A DNA stretch of 64,000 nt from Seohaeicola saemankumensis. GTDB lineage: Bacteria > Pseudomonadota > Alphaproteobacteria > Rhodobacterales > Rhodobacteraceae. Location: assembly GCF_020171285.1 (NCBI RefSeq), contig NZ_JAIUZI010000006.1, positions 62,001-126,000 on the forward strand, given 5' to 3'. Position 1 is the stretch's first letter; each line of letters starts with the position of its first letter. The position numbers and the translations under genes were made by a program. Of this stretch, positions 16,374 through 25,105 are shown one piece after another. The notes under the pieces were generated by a model, which worked only from the letters and a program-made list of their open reading frames with translations, had not been told where the DNA came from and searched no databases.

Positions 16374-16871
16374 TCAGCAGGGCGTCGCACCACCTGAACA
16401 GGTAAGGTCCAGCGGCCGGACCGGGCTGGCCGACCAGACGTCTCTTGCCACCCGCCAGACACCATCGGCCTCGCGGCGGTAGATGTTGATGCCATTGCCG
16501 GTTTCGGTCAGCGCGGCACCGCCGTCGCGGGGCGTGTTGACGGCCCTGTAGGCGTAGCGTTCGAACGCCCAGTCGCCGGCGACGACGAATTCCAGCGATG
16601 TCTTGTCCCACGTGGTTGCGACAGCGTCGAAATAGCCGCCGACCCAGGAGGCGACGTCGGGCTTGCCCTCGATCGCCGGGGTGTTGGGGGCAATAAAGAT
16701 GATGTCGTCGGTCAGGGTGGCAAGGACCCTGTTCAGGTCGTTGGAATTGATCGCCGCGACGTAGGCGTCATGTGCGTTGCGGATATCGTCCTGCCGGGTG
16801 CCGGCCTGTGCGGGGTGCGTCAGGGACATGGCGATTGCTGCGGCGGCCAATGCGCCGGTTACCGTTTTCAT
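16374..16871 (-). CDS. Secreted NTF2-like (SnoaL/DUF4440-type) protein
   Basis: 165 aa with a Sec signal peptide (MKTVTGALAAAAIAMSLTHP then AQAG, cleavage near residue 23). The mature part fits the small cone-shaped NTF2-like fold seen in DUF4440/SnoaL proteins: IRNAHDAYVAAINSNDLNRV, ATLTDDIIFIAPN, FVVAGDWAFERYAYR and GINIYRREADGVWRVARD. These proteins bind small ligands, and some are isomerases or hydrolases; no catalytic role can be assigned here. It is divergent from the LysR gene across 173 bp, which suggests that LysR could control it. Confidence 0.8.
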   Translation of the reverse strand: MKTVTGALAAAAIAMSLTHPAQAGTRQDDIRNAHDAYVAAINSNDLNRVLATLTDDIIFIAPNTPAIEGKPDVASWVGGYFDAVATTWDKTSLEFVVAGDWAFERYAYRAVNTPRDGGAALTETGNGINIYRREADGVWRVARDVWSASPVRPLDLTCSGGATPC

Positions 16872-17044
16872 GTCGGTCTCCTTGGGATGCCAGAAGTGTC
16901 GGGGAAGGCCTGCCGCGCTTGATATACCTTCAAGTCAGGGTATGGTATTTGTTGCGGTTGGGTTCCTCCGTGCCTTGACAATAGCCAATAATGGGTGAGT
17001 TTCCGAGTCATCAATATCATGCAATCTTTTAGTTCAACTATCAT

Positions 17045-17959
17045 ATGACTGATCCCGACTGGCACCGGTTGCCACCGCTTTCCACCTTGCGCGCCTTCGA
17101 GGCGACGGCCCGTTTGCGGGGGTATTCGGCGGCGGCGCGGGCGCTGAACGTCACGCCGGCCGCGATCGCGCAGCAGGTGCGCAAGCTGGAGGCGCATGTG
17201 GGGGCGACGCTGGTGCGCCGCGCGGGCCGGGGGCTGGCGCTGACCGAGGAGGGCCGGCAGCTGGGGGCCAGCCTGACCGAGGCGTTTGCGCTGATCGCAC
17301 GCGGGTTCGATGACCTTCAGCTGCAAAAGGCGACGCGGGGGGTGCGGGTATCGACGACCGACCGGTTCGTGGATGCGGTGATCCTGCCCCGGCTGGGTGA
17401 GTTCTGGCAGCGGCACCCGACGTTGCAGGTGTCGTTTTCACCGGACGGAAACACACAGCCGGTGGACCTTGACGCGTTCGACGTGGTGGTGCGCGGCGGC
17501 GCGCCGGGACAGACCTGGGGGGACGCGCAGGTGTTGGAGCTGCTGGAAACGCCCATGATCATCTGCGGAACGCGTGATCTGGTCCGATCCGCCGCGGGGG
17601 ATCTGTCATCGGTCCCATGGATCCGGGACAGCAGTATCGGCGGGTCCGTGTTCGAGACCATGGCCGAGCGGGCAGGGTGTGATCCGGGCACGCTGCGGCT
17701 GGTCGATCCGGGTGGTGCCAAGTTCGAGCTGGAAGCGGCGATGATGGGTTATGGATTGCACATTTCGCCGGAGCTGACCGTGCGCCGGCAGCTGGCCGAG
17801 GGCACGCTTGAACGGGTGAATGTGCCGCTGGGTATGACGGGGGTGTACTATGCCATTTACCGCGCGGGTCTGGTGGCCGAACCGGTCCGGCATTTCCTCG
17901 ACTGGCTACAGGCGATCTGCGCGCCGCTGTCGTCGGTGGACGATCCGCCCGTTGCCTGA
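17045..17959 (+). CDS. LysR-family transcriptional regulator, GcvA-like
   Basis: 304 aa. The N-terminal winged helix-turn-helix runs through LPPLSTLRAFEATARL, YSAAARALNVTPAAIAQQVR and EAHVGATLVRRAGRGLALT (residues 7-65). A type 2 periplasmic-binding fold effector domain follows from about residue 92 (VRVSTTDRFVDAVILPRL). The pattern PLSTLRAFEA resembles GcvA-type LysR proteins. LysR regulators often control the divergent gene, here the secreted NTF2-like protein. The effector is unknown. Confidence 0.9.
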   Translation: MTDPDWHRLPPLSTLRAFEATARLRGYSAAARALNVTPAAIAQQVRKLEAHVGATLVRRAGRGLALTEEGRQLGASLTEAFALIARGFDDLQLQKATRGVRVSTTDRFVDAVILPRLGEFWQRHPTLQVSFSPDGNTQPVDLDAFDVVVRGGAPGQTWGDAQVLELLETPMIICGTRDLVRSAAGDLSSVPWIRDSSIGGSVFETMAERAGCDPGTLRLVDPGGAKFELEAAMMGYGLHISPELTVRRQLAEGTLERVNVPLGMTGVYYAIYRAGLVAEPVRHFLDWLQAICAPLSSVDDPPVA

Positions 17960-18099
17960 GCATCTGTGCGGCCTGACCGCTATTGCGGCTTTAAGAACAC
18001 AGTTTAACCACCTTCAATCAAAGGACTTCCTTTGACGCGGAATATTTGCTACGGGTCTTGCAATAAAAAAAGAACGAACTGAGGCAGGCATTCGGGTAG

Positions 18100-19164
18100 A
18101 TGAAAACGGGCTTTCGTGGCACGTTTGTCATTTCCTGGTCGCAAACGGACATAGACGGTCTTCAGGCCGCGTCCCTCGATGCGCTCAATGTGGGCGCCAC
18201 GTGGTCCTGGCACGGCGATGCCGTGCGTGTGGACGGTCCTAATGGGCCACTGCGGCTGGAACAGGCGAACGGTGAGGCCGAGATACGCAAACGTGCGGCA
18301 CGCAGCGTGCGGCGTTTGGTCGGGGCGGCGGTGCAGAACACATCGGACCTGAAGTCCGTTGAAGTCGATGACCGCCTGATGGACTGCTGCTTTGTCGTGA
18401 CCAATGGTGCGCGCAGCTATACCGTGACCGTGATCGAAGTGGGGCCGGGGGCGCGGCCTCTGCTGATGTTTCTGGATGAAATGCCGCCGCGCAACACCGA
18501 CCTGTGGGTCGTGCATCACACGCTGGACCGGATGACCGGCCCGGACGAGGCGCGCCAACCCGGCGGTGTCATCTGTTTCACCCCCGGCACCCGCATCGCG
18601 ACCCCCGATGGCCCGCGTCTGGTCGAGGAGCTGCGCGAAGGCGACCGGGTCCAGACCCGCGACAACGGCGCGCAAGAGATCAACTGGATCGGCAGCCGCC
18701 GGATGACCGGAGCGCGGCTCTTCGTCATGCCCCAGCTGCGCCCGGTGCGCCTGCGGCCCGGCGCGCTGGACATCGACCGGCCAGATCAGGAACTGCTGGT
18801 ATCGCCCGAACACCGGATGCTGGTGCGCGGCGACGCGGCGCGCAGCCTGTTCAACACCGACGAGGTCCTGGTCGCCGCCCGCGAACTGGTCAACGGCTCG
18901 ACCATCACCGTCGATCTGGCGGTGCGCGAGGTGACCTATGTGCACCTGCTGCTGGCCAATCACGAAATCCTCTGGGCCAATGGCGTCGAAACCGAAAGCT
19001 TCCACCCCGCCAGCGCCGATCTCTCGACGCTCGACGCGATGGACCGGCGGCGGCTGCTGCAGCAGATGCCGGAACTGGCCGAAGACCCGCTGCGCTACGG
19101 CGGCTATGCCCGCCGCAACCTGAACCGCTCCGAGGCGGCGATCTTCCTGCACGAGGCGGCCTGA
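18100..19164 (+). CDS. Hint-domain protein of Roseobacter type
   Basis: 354 aa. The first 160 residues are an unassigned domain (NVGATWSWHGDAVRVDGPNG and on). A Hedgehog/intein (Hint) domain then starts at CFTPGTRIATPDGPRLVEEL, with Cys as the splice-initiating residue, LVSPEHRMLV in the middle and LLLANHEILWANGVETESFH near the end. There is no second extein of any length, so the domain may autoprocess or serve a secreted/adhesin-like protein rather than splice. Such proteins are found many times over in Rhodobacteraceae genomes. Its TGA stop lies inside the first unit of the 32-bp hairpin repeat array. Confidence 0.87.
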   Translation: MKTGFRGTFVISWSQTDIDGLQAASLDALNVGATWSWHGDAVRVDGPNGPLRLEQANGEAEIRKRAARSVRRLVGAAVQNTSDLKSVEVDDRLMDCCFVVTNGARSYTVTVIEVGPGARPLLMFLDEMPPRNTDLWVVHHTLDRMTGPDEARQPGGVICFTPGTRIATPDGPRLVEELREGDRVQTRDNGAQEINWIGSRRMTGARLFVMPQLRPVRLRPGALDIDRPDQELLVSPEHRMLVRGDAARSLFNTDEVLVAARELVNGSTITVDLAVREVTYVHLLLANHEILWANGVETESFHPASADLSTLDAMDRRRLLQQMPELAEDPLRYGGYARRNLNRSEAAIFLHEAA

Positions 19165-19305
19165 CCCGCCTCGATCTGGCGTGATGGGCGGCCTGACCCG
19201 CCTCGATCTCTTCCTTTGGGCGGCCTGACCCGCCTCGATCTCTTCCTTTGGGCGGCCTGACTCGCCTCGATCCGGCCCGATGGGCGGCCCGACCCGCCTC
19301 TATCG
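19155..19305 (+). repeat. Array of five 32-bp tandem hairpin repeats
   Basis: Five units start at 19155, 19187, 19219, 19251 and 19283, exactly 32 bp apart (the fifth is partial). Each has a 22-bp conserved core that can fold as GGCGG-N6-CCGCC, then a 10-bp spacer (TGGCGTGATG, TCTTCCTTTG twice, CGGCCCGATG). The array covers the stop codon of the Hint gene on one side and the stop codon of the convergent DUF1801 gene on the other. It may end both transcripts. Confidence 0.9.
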
Positions 19306-19710
19306 TTTCCGGTGGTACGTCAGGGCCGCGCCGATCAGCAGGGCGATCTGTTCCTCTGGCGGCCTGTCCTGATCACGAAACAGCACGGCGCGGTTGCCGT
19401 CATAGGTGAACTGCGGAAACAGGCCGCGAAAGTCGGATATCAGGCTGGTCCGGCAATGGGCATAGATCGCATAGCCCCCTGTTTTGGGCCGTCCCAGCCG
19501 CAGGGTCGAACCGGCCTTGGTGTCCGGTGTCAGATAGGCCGGCTGCCCCCATTTCAACGTTTCCTGCACCCGGCCGACGCCGGGCGTCCCGGCGGCGACC
19601 TCAAAGATCAGGGCGCGCAGCCGCAGCACCCCGGCACGGGCCGGGTTCGGAAATGCGGCAAAGGCATCGGCAACGGCCCTGTCCGCGAACTGGGGATCCA
19701 CCTTGTCCAT
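19300..19710 (-). CDS. DUF1801 domain protein (YdhG-like)
   Basis: 136 aa. It shows the DUF1801 pattern: DAFAAFPNPARAGVLRLRAL, GRVQETLKWGQPAYLT, GSTLRLGRPKTGGYAIYAHC, and a C-terminus of ALLIGAALTYHRKR. The fold is a small alpha/beta domain of unknown role in bacteria. The start is ATG at 19710. The last codons fall in unit five of the 32-bp repeat array. It is divergent from rpsD. Confidence 0.8.
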   Translation of the reverse strand: MDKVDPQFADRAVADAFAAFPNPARAGVLRLRALIFEVAAGTPGVGRVQETLKWGQPAYLTPDTKAGSTLRLGRPKTGGYAIYAHCRTSLISDFRGLFPQFTYDGNRAVLFRDQDRPPEEQIALLIGAALTYHRKR

Positions 19711-19760
19711 GCCCGCAGCCTAATCGCGCGGGCGCCGGGGACAAAGCGCAAACAGGGTGG

Positions 19761-19788
19761 TTGACTCTGCGCCGGCCGGCGATATAAG
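19761..19788 (+). promoter_or_regulatory. Sigma70-type promoter of rpsD
   Basis: TTGACT (-35, 19761-19766) and TATAAG (-10, 19783-19788) are separated by 16 bp. The distance from the expected start of transcription to the GTG of rpsD is about 115 nt, so the mRNA would have a long leader with room for autoregulation by S4. Confidence 0.7.
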
Positions 19789-19908
19789 CGCGGCTTCATT
19801 GGTGTTGGTGGCTCCCGCAAGGGACAGCCTGTCATGCCGCAAGGCAAGAGGACAACGCCCTTCATAGTGGCCCCGCCGGGGCGACGACCATAACGAAGGA
19901 GATCAGCC

Positions 19909-20529
19909 GTGACCAAACGCACGTCTGCCAAGTACAAAATCGACCGCCGCATGGGCGAAAACATCTGGGGCCGCCCCAAGTCGCCCGTCAACCGCCGCGA
20001 ATACGGCCCCGGCCAGCACGGCCAGCGCCGAAAGGGCAAACTGTCCGACTTCGGTATCCAGCTGCGCGCCAAGCAAAAGCTGAAGGGCTACTATGGCGAC
20101 CTGACCGAAAAGCAGTTCCGCCGCATCTACGCCGAGGCCGAGCGGGTCAAGGGCGACACCGGTGAAAACCTGATCGGCCTGCTGGAACGCCGCCTGGACG
20201 CGGTTGTCTACCGCGCCAAGTTCGTGCCGACCGTCTTTGCCGCGCGCCAGTTCGTGAACCACGGTCACGTCAAGGTGAACGGCCAGCGCGTCAACATCCC
20301 GTCCTACCGCGTGAAGGAAGGCGACGTGATCGAGGTCCGCGACAAGTCCAAGCAACTGGCTGTCCTGCTCGAAGCCACCCAGCTGCCCGAGCGTGACGTG
20401 CCCGATTACATTGACGCCGACCACTCGAAAATGACCGCCACCTTCGTGCGCACCCCCGGCCTGGGCGACGTGCCCTACCCGGTGATGATGGAACCGAACC
20501 TGGTCGTCGAATTCTACGCCAAGAACTAA
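19909..20529 (+). CDS. rpsD: 30S ribosomal protein S4
   Basis: 206-aa primary rRNA-binding protein that starts assembly of the 30S body. It shows [20 protein letters not shown] and the S4 RNA-binding domain [40 protein letters not shown] (residues 95-145). No zinc-binding cysteines are present, so it is the Zn-free form. The start is GTG at 19909 behind AAGGAGAT. The gene stands alone, away from the alpha ribosomal operon, with its own promoter and a terminator 30 bp after the stop. Confidence 0.97.
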   Translation: MTKRTSAKYKIDRRMGENIWGRPKSPVNRREYGPGQHGQRRKGKLSDFGIQLRAKQKLKGYYGDLTEKQFRRIYAEAERVKGDTGENLIGLLERRLDAVVYRAKFVPTVFAARQFVNHGHVKVNGQRVNIPSYRVKEGDVIEVRDKSKQLAVLLEATQLPERDVPDYIDADHSKMTATFVRTPGLGDVPYPVMMEPNLVVEFYAKN

Positions 20530-20556
20530 TCGTTCTTACGGCCGCGAAATTTTGGA

Positions 20557-20582
20557 AACCCGCCCCACCAAGGGCGGGTTTT
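20557..20582 (+). terminator. Intrinsic terminator after rpsD
   Basis: 9-bp perfect stem AACCCGCCC/GGGCGGGTT with a 6-nt loop, followed by TT. It starts 28 bp past the rpsD stop. Confidence 0.85.
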
Positions 20583-20710
20583 CTGCGTTTTGGGAGTGAC
20601 AGGTGCAAAAGAGCTCGACAGTCCCGGCGCATCATTTTCGCTTTCGCCGCTTAGGGAGATCGCCAACTAGTTTTGATTGCAATCTGCTTTCGAGAGGCTA
20701 TCCAAGTCCT

Positions 20711-21226
20711 ATGGAGACTCCTTTCATTTTTCAATTGCTCGAACGTAGCTCTAAGACTTTGTGGGCTCTTCTTCTGTTTTCGGGGGGTTTGTTGCTTGCA
20801 ACTTATCTCGGCTTCTCTCCAGGCCAGACGGACAACGAAGAGGACGCGGTTTCTTGGTCTTGGATCGTCTTCGGCATGTCATTGTCGTTGCTTTTGGTCC
20901 GCTACGTGGATAGCAGGATCAGGCGAGCTAAAGTGATCGCCGGTCTCGACCGTTTGACACAAGAGGAATGCTCCTTGCTCAAGGAAGCTATCCATAGCGG
21001 TTCCCCGAGCGTCAGAACTTCGAGGCATTCGGCAACTGCAGGGCATTTGGTATCTCTTGGTGTGTTGGTTCGAGTCGAAGGTGATTTTGCCGACGATGAC
21101 TGGCCGTACTCCATTCCTGATTTCGTTTGGCCGAAAGTTCTTATGCGGAAGTCAGACATTCTCGATAAGGCTGACACGATTGTCCTGAAAAACGGTAAAG
21201 GCACTATCGAGATCCGAAAGAGTTAG
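20711..21226 (+). CDS. SieB-like membrane protein (superinfection-exclusion B family)
   Basis: 171 aa if it starts at ATG 20711 (METPFIFQLLERSSKTLW); the open frame begins earlier at 20603. Two hydrophobic segments, LWALLLFSGGLLLATYLGF and WIVFGMSLSLLLV, are separated by an acidic loop. A soluble C-terminal half follows (LDRLTQEECSLLKEAIHSG, TAGHLVSLGVLVRVEGDF). This two-helix plus cytoplasmic-domain layout, with the L-T-x-E-E-x-x-L-L motif, resembles SieB proteins that abort superinfecting phage. The gene is near 50% G+C by sample counts, clearly below its neighbours, and sits alone between rpsD and hss, which fits horizontal gain. Family assignment is by pattern only. Confidence 0.55.
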   Translation: METPFIFQLLERSSKTLWALLLFSGGLLLATYLGFSPGQTDNEEDAVSWSWIVFGMSLSLLLVRYVDSRIRRAKVIAGLDRLTQEECSLLKEAIHSGSPSVRTSRHSATAGHLVSLGVLVRVEGDFADDDWPYSIPDFVWPKVLMRKSDILDKADTIVLKNGKGTIEIRKS

Positions 21227-21334
21227 GCGACCAGCAAGCGAGAGGTTGCGGAGGCCGTGGGCGCGCAAAAACGCTTGCCCTGTGGTAAACCCTCGCTATG
21301 AAGCGCCACAACGTCCCATTCGGAGAGTCCTGAC

Positions 21335-22756
21335 ATGTCGACCACCTATCCTGTCTACGGCCGCATCGACGGCCCCATCGCCATCATCGGTTTCGGCTCA
21401 ATCGGCAAGGGCACGCTGCCCCTGATCGAACGGCATTTCGACTATGATGCCGACAAGCTGGTCGTGGTCGACCCCAACCCCTCGACCCACCGGTTCCTGT
21501 CGCAGCACCAGATCCGCCACATGCAGGTGGCGCTGACGCCGGACAACTACCGCGAGGTATTGGGCGAGATCTTTGCCGAGGGGCAGGGGTTTTGCGTCAA
21601 CCTCAGCGTCGATACCTCCTCGCTCGACATGATGAAATTCTGCCGCGAGCTGGGCGTTCTCTATATCGACACCGTGGTCGAACCCTGGGCGGGCTTCTAC
21701 TTCGACACCGAGAACAACGCCGAGCGGACCAATTACGCCCTGCGCCAAAAGGTGCGGGACGAGAAGGCCACCAACCCCGGCGGCACCACGGCGGTCAGCT
21801 GCTGCGGCGCCAACCCCGGCATGGTCAGCTGGTTCGTGAAAGAGGCGCTGCTGACACTGGCTGCGGACACCGGTCGCGATGCGACCGCGCCCACAGATCG
21901 CGCCGGTTGGGCCGGTCTGATGCAGTCATTGGGCGTCAAGGGCGTGCATATCGCCGAGCGTGACACCCAGGCCCGCCGGGTGCCGCGCCCCAGGGACGTC
22001 TTTGTCAACACATGGTCGGTCGAGGGCTTCATCGCCGAAGGCTTCCAGCCGGCCGAGCTGGGCTGGGGCACCCATGAAACATGGTTCCCCGAGAACGGCC
22101 ACCGCCCGGACAGGGGCTGCATGTCGGCGATCTGGCTCGACCGCCCCGGCGCGATCACCCGCGTGCACACCTGGTGCCCGACGCCGGGCCCGCAGTTCGG
22201 GCTGCTGGTGACCCATAACGAGGCGGTCTCGATCTCGGATTACTACACCGTCGGCGATGCCGCCGCGCCCGAATTCCGGCCGACCTGCCACTATGCTTAC
22301 CACCCCTGCGACGACGCGATCCTGTCCCTGGACGAGATGTTCGGCTCGGGCCGCCAGCAGGTCAAACATCACATCCTTGAAGCCGACGAGATCGTCGAGG
22401 GCATCGACGAATTGGGCGTTCTGCTCTACGGCCACGAGAAAAACGCGCTGTGGTTCGGCTCGCGCCTGTCGAACGAGGAAACCCGCGATCTCGCCCCCTA
22501 CCAGAACGCCACCGGTCTGCAGGTCACCAGCGCGGTGCTGGCGGGCATGGTCTGGGCGCTGGAAAATCCGCAGGCCGGCATCGTCGAGACCGACGAGATG
22601 GACCACGCCCGCTGTCTCGAGGTGCAGCGCCCCTACCTCGGCCCGGTCGAGGCGCATTACACCGACTGGACCCCGCTGCAGGACCGGTGGGAGCATTTCC
22701 CCGAGGACATCGACGAAAGCGATCCCTGGCAGTTCCGCAACGTGCTGGCGACCTGA
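21335..22756 (+). CDS. hss: Homospermidine synthase
   Basis: 473-aa NAD+-dependent enzyme that makes sym-homospermidine from putrescine (and spermidine). It opens with a Rossmann fold, IDGPIAIIGFGSIGKGTLPL (residues 10-30), followed by VDPNPSTHRFLSQHQI. Other family-like stretches are SCCGANPGMVSWFVKEALL, AIWLDRPGAITRVHTWCPTP and HILEADEIVEGIDELGVLLY. Length fits the bacterial family (about 470-480). It is a single transcription unit; a weak promoter TTGCCC-N16-TATGAA is seen at 21275-21302. Confidence 0.93.
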   Translation: MSTTYPVYGRIDGPIAIIGFGSIGKGTLPLIERHFDYDADKLVVVDPNPSTHRFLSQHQIRHMQVALTPDNYREVLGEIFAEGQGFCVNLSVDTSSLDMMKFCRELGVLYIDTVVEPWAGFYFDTENNAERTNYALRQKVRDEKATNPGGTTAVSCCGANPGMVSWFVKEALLTLAADTGRDATAPTDRAGWAGLMQSLGVKGVHIAERDTQARRVPRPRDVFVNTWSVEGFIAEGFQPAELGWGTHETWFPENGHRPDRGCMSAIWLDRPGAITRVHTWCPTPGPQFGLLVTHNEAVSISDYYTVGDAAAPEFRPTCHYAYHPCDDAILSLDEMFGSGRQQVKHHILEADEIVEGIDELGVLLYGHEKNALWFGSRLSNEETRDLAPYQNATGLQVTSAVLAGMVWALENPQAGIVETDEMDHARCLEVQRPYLGPVEAHYTDWTPLQDRWEHFPEDIDESDPWQFRNVLAT

Positions 22757-22858
22757 CCCGCCTGTCGCCACGTCATGGGGCGGCCCCCTTGTTTCGCGGG
22801 GCCGCCGCCGCCTAAGCTTGGGACTAATGAACGCACCAATGCGTCGGGAGGTCCCAAC

Positions 22859-24112
22859 ATGATACGCGCTCTTGCACCGCTTCTTGCGATGCTGGCCACG
22901 CCGCTGGCCGCCGCCACCATCGACATCGCCCCCGGCCCGGATGCCGAGGAACAGCTGCAAGAGGCGCTGATCCTGGCCGAGCCGGGCGACGAGATCGTGC
23001 TGGCGCCCGGCACCTACACCATCGCCAACCAGCTGTCGCTGGCCGTCGATGACGTCACCCTGCGCGGCGCGGGGATGGATGCCAGCATCCTCAGCTTCAA
23101 GGGCCAGACCGGCGGGTCAGAGGGGCTGCTGGTCACCGGCAACGGCGCCATCCTCCAGGATTTCGCGGTCGAGGACACCTCGGGCGACGGCATCAAGTCC
23201 AAGGGCGTCGACGGCATCGCCATGATCCGGGTCCGCGCCGAATGGACCGGCGGGCCAAAGCCCGAAAACGGCGCTTACGGCCTCTATCCCGTCCAGTCCA
23301 AAAACGTGCTGATCGACGGCGCGGTCGCCATCGGCGCCTCCGACGCGGGCATCTACGTGGGCCAGTCCGAACATATCATCGTCCGCAACAGCCGCGCCGA
23401 ATTCAACGTCGCCGGGCTCGAGATCGAGAACAGCTTTCACGCCGACGTCCATAACAATCACTTGGAAAACAACACCGGCGGCATCCTGATCTTTGACCTG
23501 CCCGACCTGCCGCAACAGGGCGGCCATCACGTGCGCGTGTTCGACAACATCTCCACCGGCAACAACACCGACAATTTCGCCCCTCCGGGCAATATCGTCG
23601 GCATCGTCCCGGCGGGCACCGGCATGCTGATCATGGCCAATTCCGATGTCGAGGTCTTTGGCAACCGGTTCGAAAACAACAAGACGGTGAACCTGATTTT
23701 CGGCTCTTACGTCGAGGAAACAGATGACCCGATCTACAACAAGCACCCCCGCCGGGTGCATATCCACCACAACAGCTTCGGCTTCGGCGGACAGGATCCC
23801 GACGACAGCGAATTTGGCAACGTGCTGCGCGATGTGCTGGGCACGCCGGTGCCCAATATCGTCTTCGACGGGGTGATGCCGCTGGGCCGCTACCTGACGC
23901 TCGGCATCCCGCGCGACGAACGCCATTCGATCCACGACAACGAACACGGCGGCCAGCCCGAATACGCCAATGCCGATTTCATCGGCTACTTCGGCCTGAC
24001 CCTGCTGCACCGCGTCACGCGCAGCCTCAAGGAACACCAGGCCGACCTGCAACCGCTGCCCGCCGCCCGCGTCACCATCCGCGGACAGGATGTGACCGGT
24101 GTCGCGTTTTAA
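22859..24112 (+). CDS. Secreted parallel beta-helix protein
   Basis: 417 aa. A signal peptide (MIRALAPLLAMLATPLAAAT) is followed by EEQLQEALILAEPGDEIVLA and GTYTIANQLSLAVDDVTLRG, the opening of a right-handed beta-helix of the PbH1 type. Coils continue with SEHIIVRNSRAEFNVAGLEI and NNHLENNTGGILIFDLPD, and a C-terminal part after NTDNF has VEVFGNRFENNKTVNLIF. I take it as a TIGR03805-like protein, which usually occurs next to the cytochrome-like partner found here. A catalytic site is not recognisable. The start ATG 22859 follows GGGAGG. The 3' end overlaps the next gene by 14 bp. Confidence 0.82.
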   Translation: MIRALAPLLAMLATPLAAATIDIAPGPDAEEQLQEALILAEPGDEIVLAPGTYTIANQLSLAVDDVTLRGAGMDASILSFKGQTGGSEGLLVTGNGAILQDFAVEDTSGDGIKSKGVDGIAMIRVRAEWTGGPKPENGAYGLYPVQSKNVLIDGAVAIGASDAGIYVGQSEHIIVRNSRAEFNVAGLEIENSFHADVHNNHLENNTGGILIFDLPDLPQQGGHHVRVFDNISTGNNTDNFAPPGNIVGIVPAGTGMLIMANSDVEVFGNRFENNKTVNLIFGSYVEETDDPIYNKHPRRVHIHHNSFGFGGQDPDDSEFGNVLRDVLGTPVPNIVFDGVMPLGRYLTLGIPRDERHSIHDNEHGGQPEYANADFIGYFGLTLLHRVTRSLKEHQADLQPLPAARVTIRGQDVTGVAF

Positions 24113-25070
24113 GGCGGCCGTCGTCGCGCTCTTCTGCCTGGCCTGCCCGGCGGCGGCCGAGGTCAACGATGCAGCCATCGCCGCCAAGCGCCCGCCCAAA
24201 CTGCTCTCCGCCTTCGGCTTCTTCACCGATCTCGCCACCCAACAGGCCGACCCCGCGCTGGCGGGCTACGAGCTTTCCTCGCCGCTTTTCACCGATTACG
24301 CCGACAAATCCCGCTGGATCTACAGCCCCACCCCCGCGCCCTCTCAAACCGACGGCGTGCTGCAGTTCCCGGTGGGCAGCGCCCTGATCAAGACCTTTCA
24401 CTACGGTGGGCAAAAGGTCGAAACCCGGCTGCTGCTGCACCGGGCCGACGGCTGGGCGGCCTACCCTTACGTCTGGAATGACGACGGCACCGAGGCCGAA
24501 CTCAAGATCGCGGGCAAGACCATCCCGATGGATACGCCCCACGGCCCGGTCACCTACCGCGTACCCAACATGAACCAGTGCAAGGCCTGCCACGTCGATG
24601 CCGCCAAAAGCTTTCAGCCCATCGGCCCGAAACTGCGCAACCTGAACCTCGGCGATCAACTGGCGCGGCTCGCCGCCCATGGCGTCATCGAACCCGCCCC
24701 CGCCGATACGCCCGCCGTGCCCGATTACCGCGATACCGGCCTGCCGCTGGAAATCCGCGCCCGCGCCTACCTCGATGCCAACTGCGCCCACTGCCACGCG
24801 CCCGGCCTGCCGGCGGACACCTCCGGTCTCTACCTGAACTGGGAAGAAACCCGCCCGGTCCACCTTGGCATCAACAAGAAACCAGTGGCCGCCGGGCGCG
24901 GCTCCGGCGGGCTGCTCGTGGACATCGCACCGGGCCAGCCTGACCAGTCGATCCTGATGTACCGGATCCTTTCCACCGATCCGGGCGAGATGATGCCCGA
25001 AATCGGCCGCTCGGTCGTGGACGAAGAGGGCGCGCAGCTGCTCCGCGACTGGATCGCGTCACTCGACTGA
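24099..25070 (+). CDS. Diheme c-type cytochrome-like secreted protein (SO2930/HNE_0200 type)
   Basis: 323 aa, GTG start at 24099 inside the end of the beta-helix gene. A signal peptide (MSRFKAAVVALFCLACPAAA) leads into PPKLLSAFGFFTD. Two heme c motifs are present: CKACH at residues 161-165 and CAHCH at 229-233, and IDQ-like C-terminal helices (MYRILSTDPGEMMPEIG) follow. M-x-P near the end may supply a distal Met ligand. Members of this family occur with beta-helix partners and have unknown function. The 14-bp overlap implies coupled expression and a shared periplasmic job. Confidence 0.82.
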   Translation: MSRFKAAVVALFCLACPAAAEVNDAAIAAKRPPKLLSAFGFFTDLATQQADPALAGYELSSPLFTDYADKSRWIYSPTPAPSQTDGVLQFPVGSALIKTFHYGGQKVETRLLLHRADGWAAYPYVWNDDGTEAELKIAGKTIPMDTPHGPVTYRVPNMNQCKACHVDAAKSFQPIGPKLRNLNLGDQLARLAAHGVIEPAPADTPAVPDYRDTGLPLEIRARAYLDANCAHCHAPGLPADTSGLYLNWEETRPVHLGINKKPVAAGRGSGGLLVDIAPGQPDQSILMYRILSTDPGEMMPEIGRSVVDEEGAQLLRDWIASLD

Positions 25071-25105
25071 TCCCTTTCATCTCTTTGAAAATACTCCGGG
25101 GGGGC

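Noticed and set aside
19155..19305. CRISPR-like array
   Set aside because: Spacers are only 10 bp, two are identical, and the repeats overlap stop codons; no cas genes.
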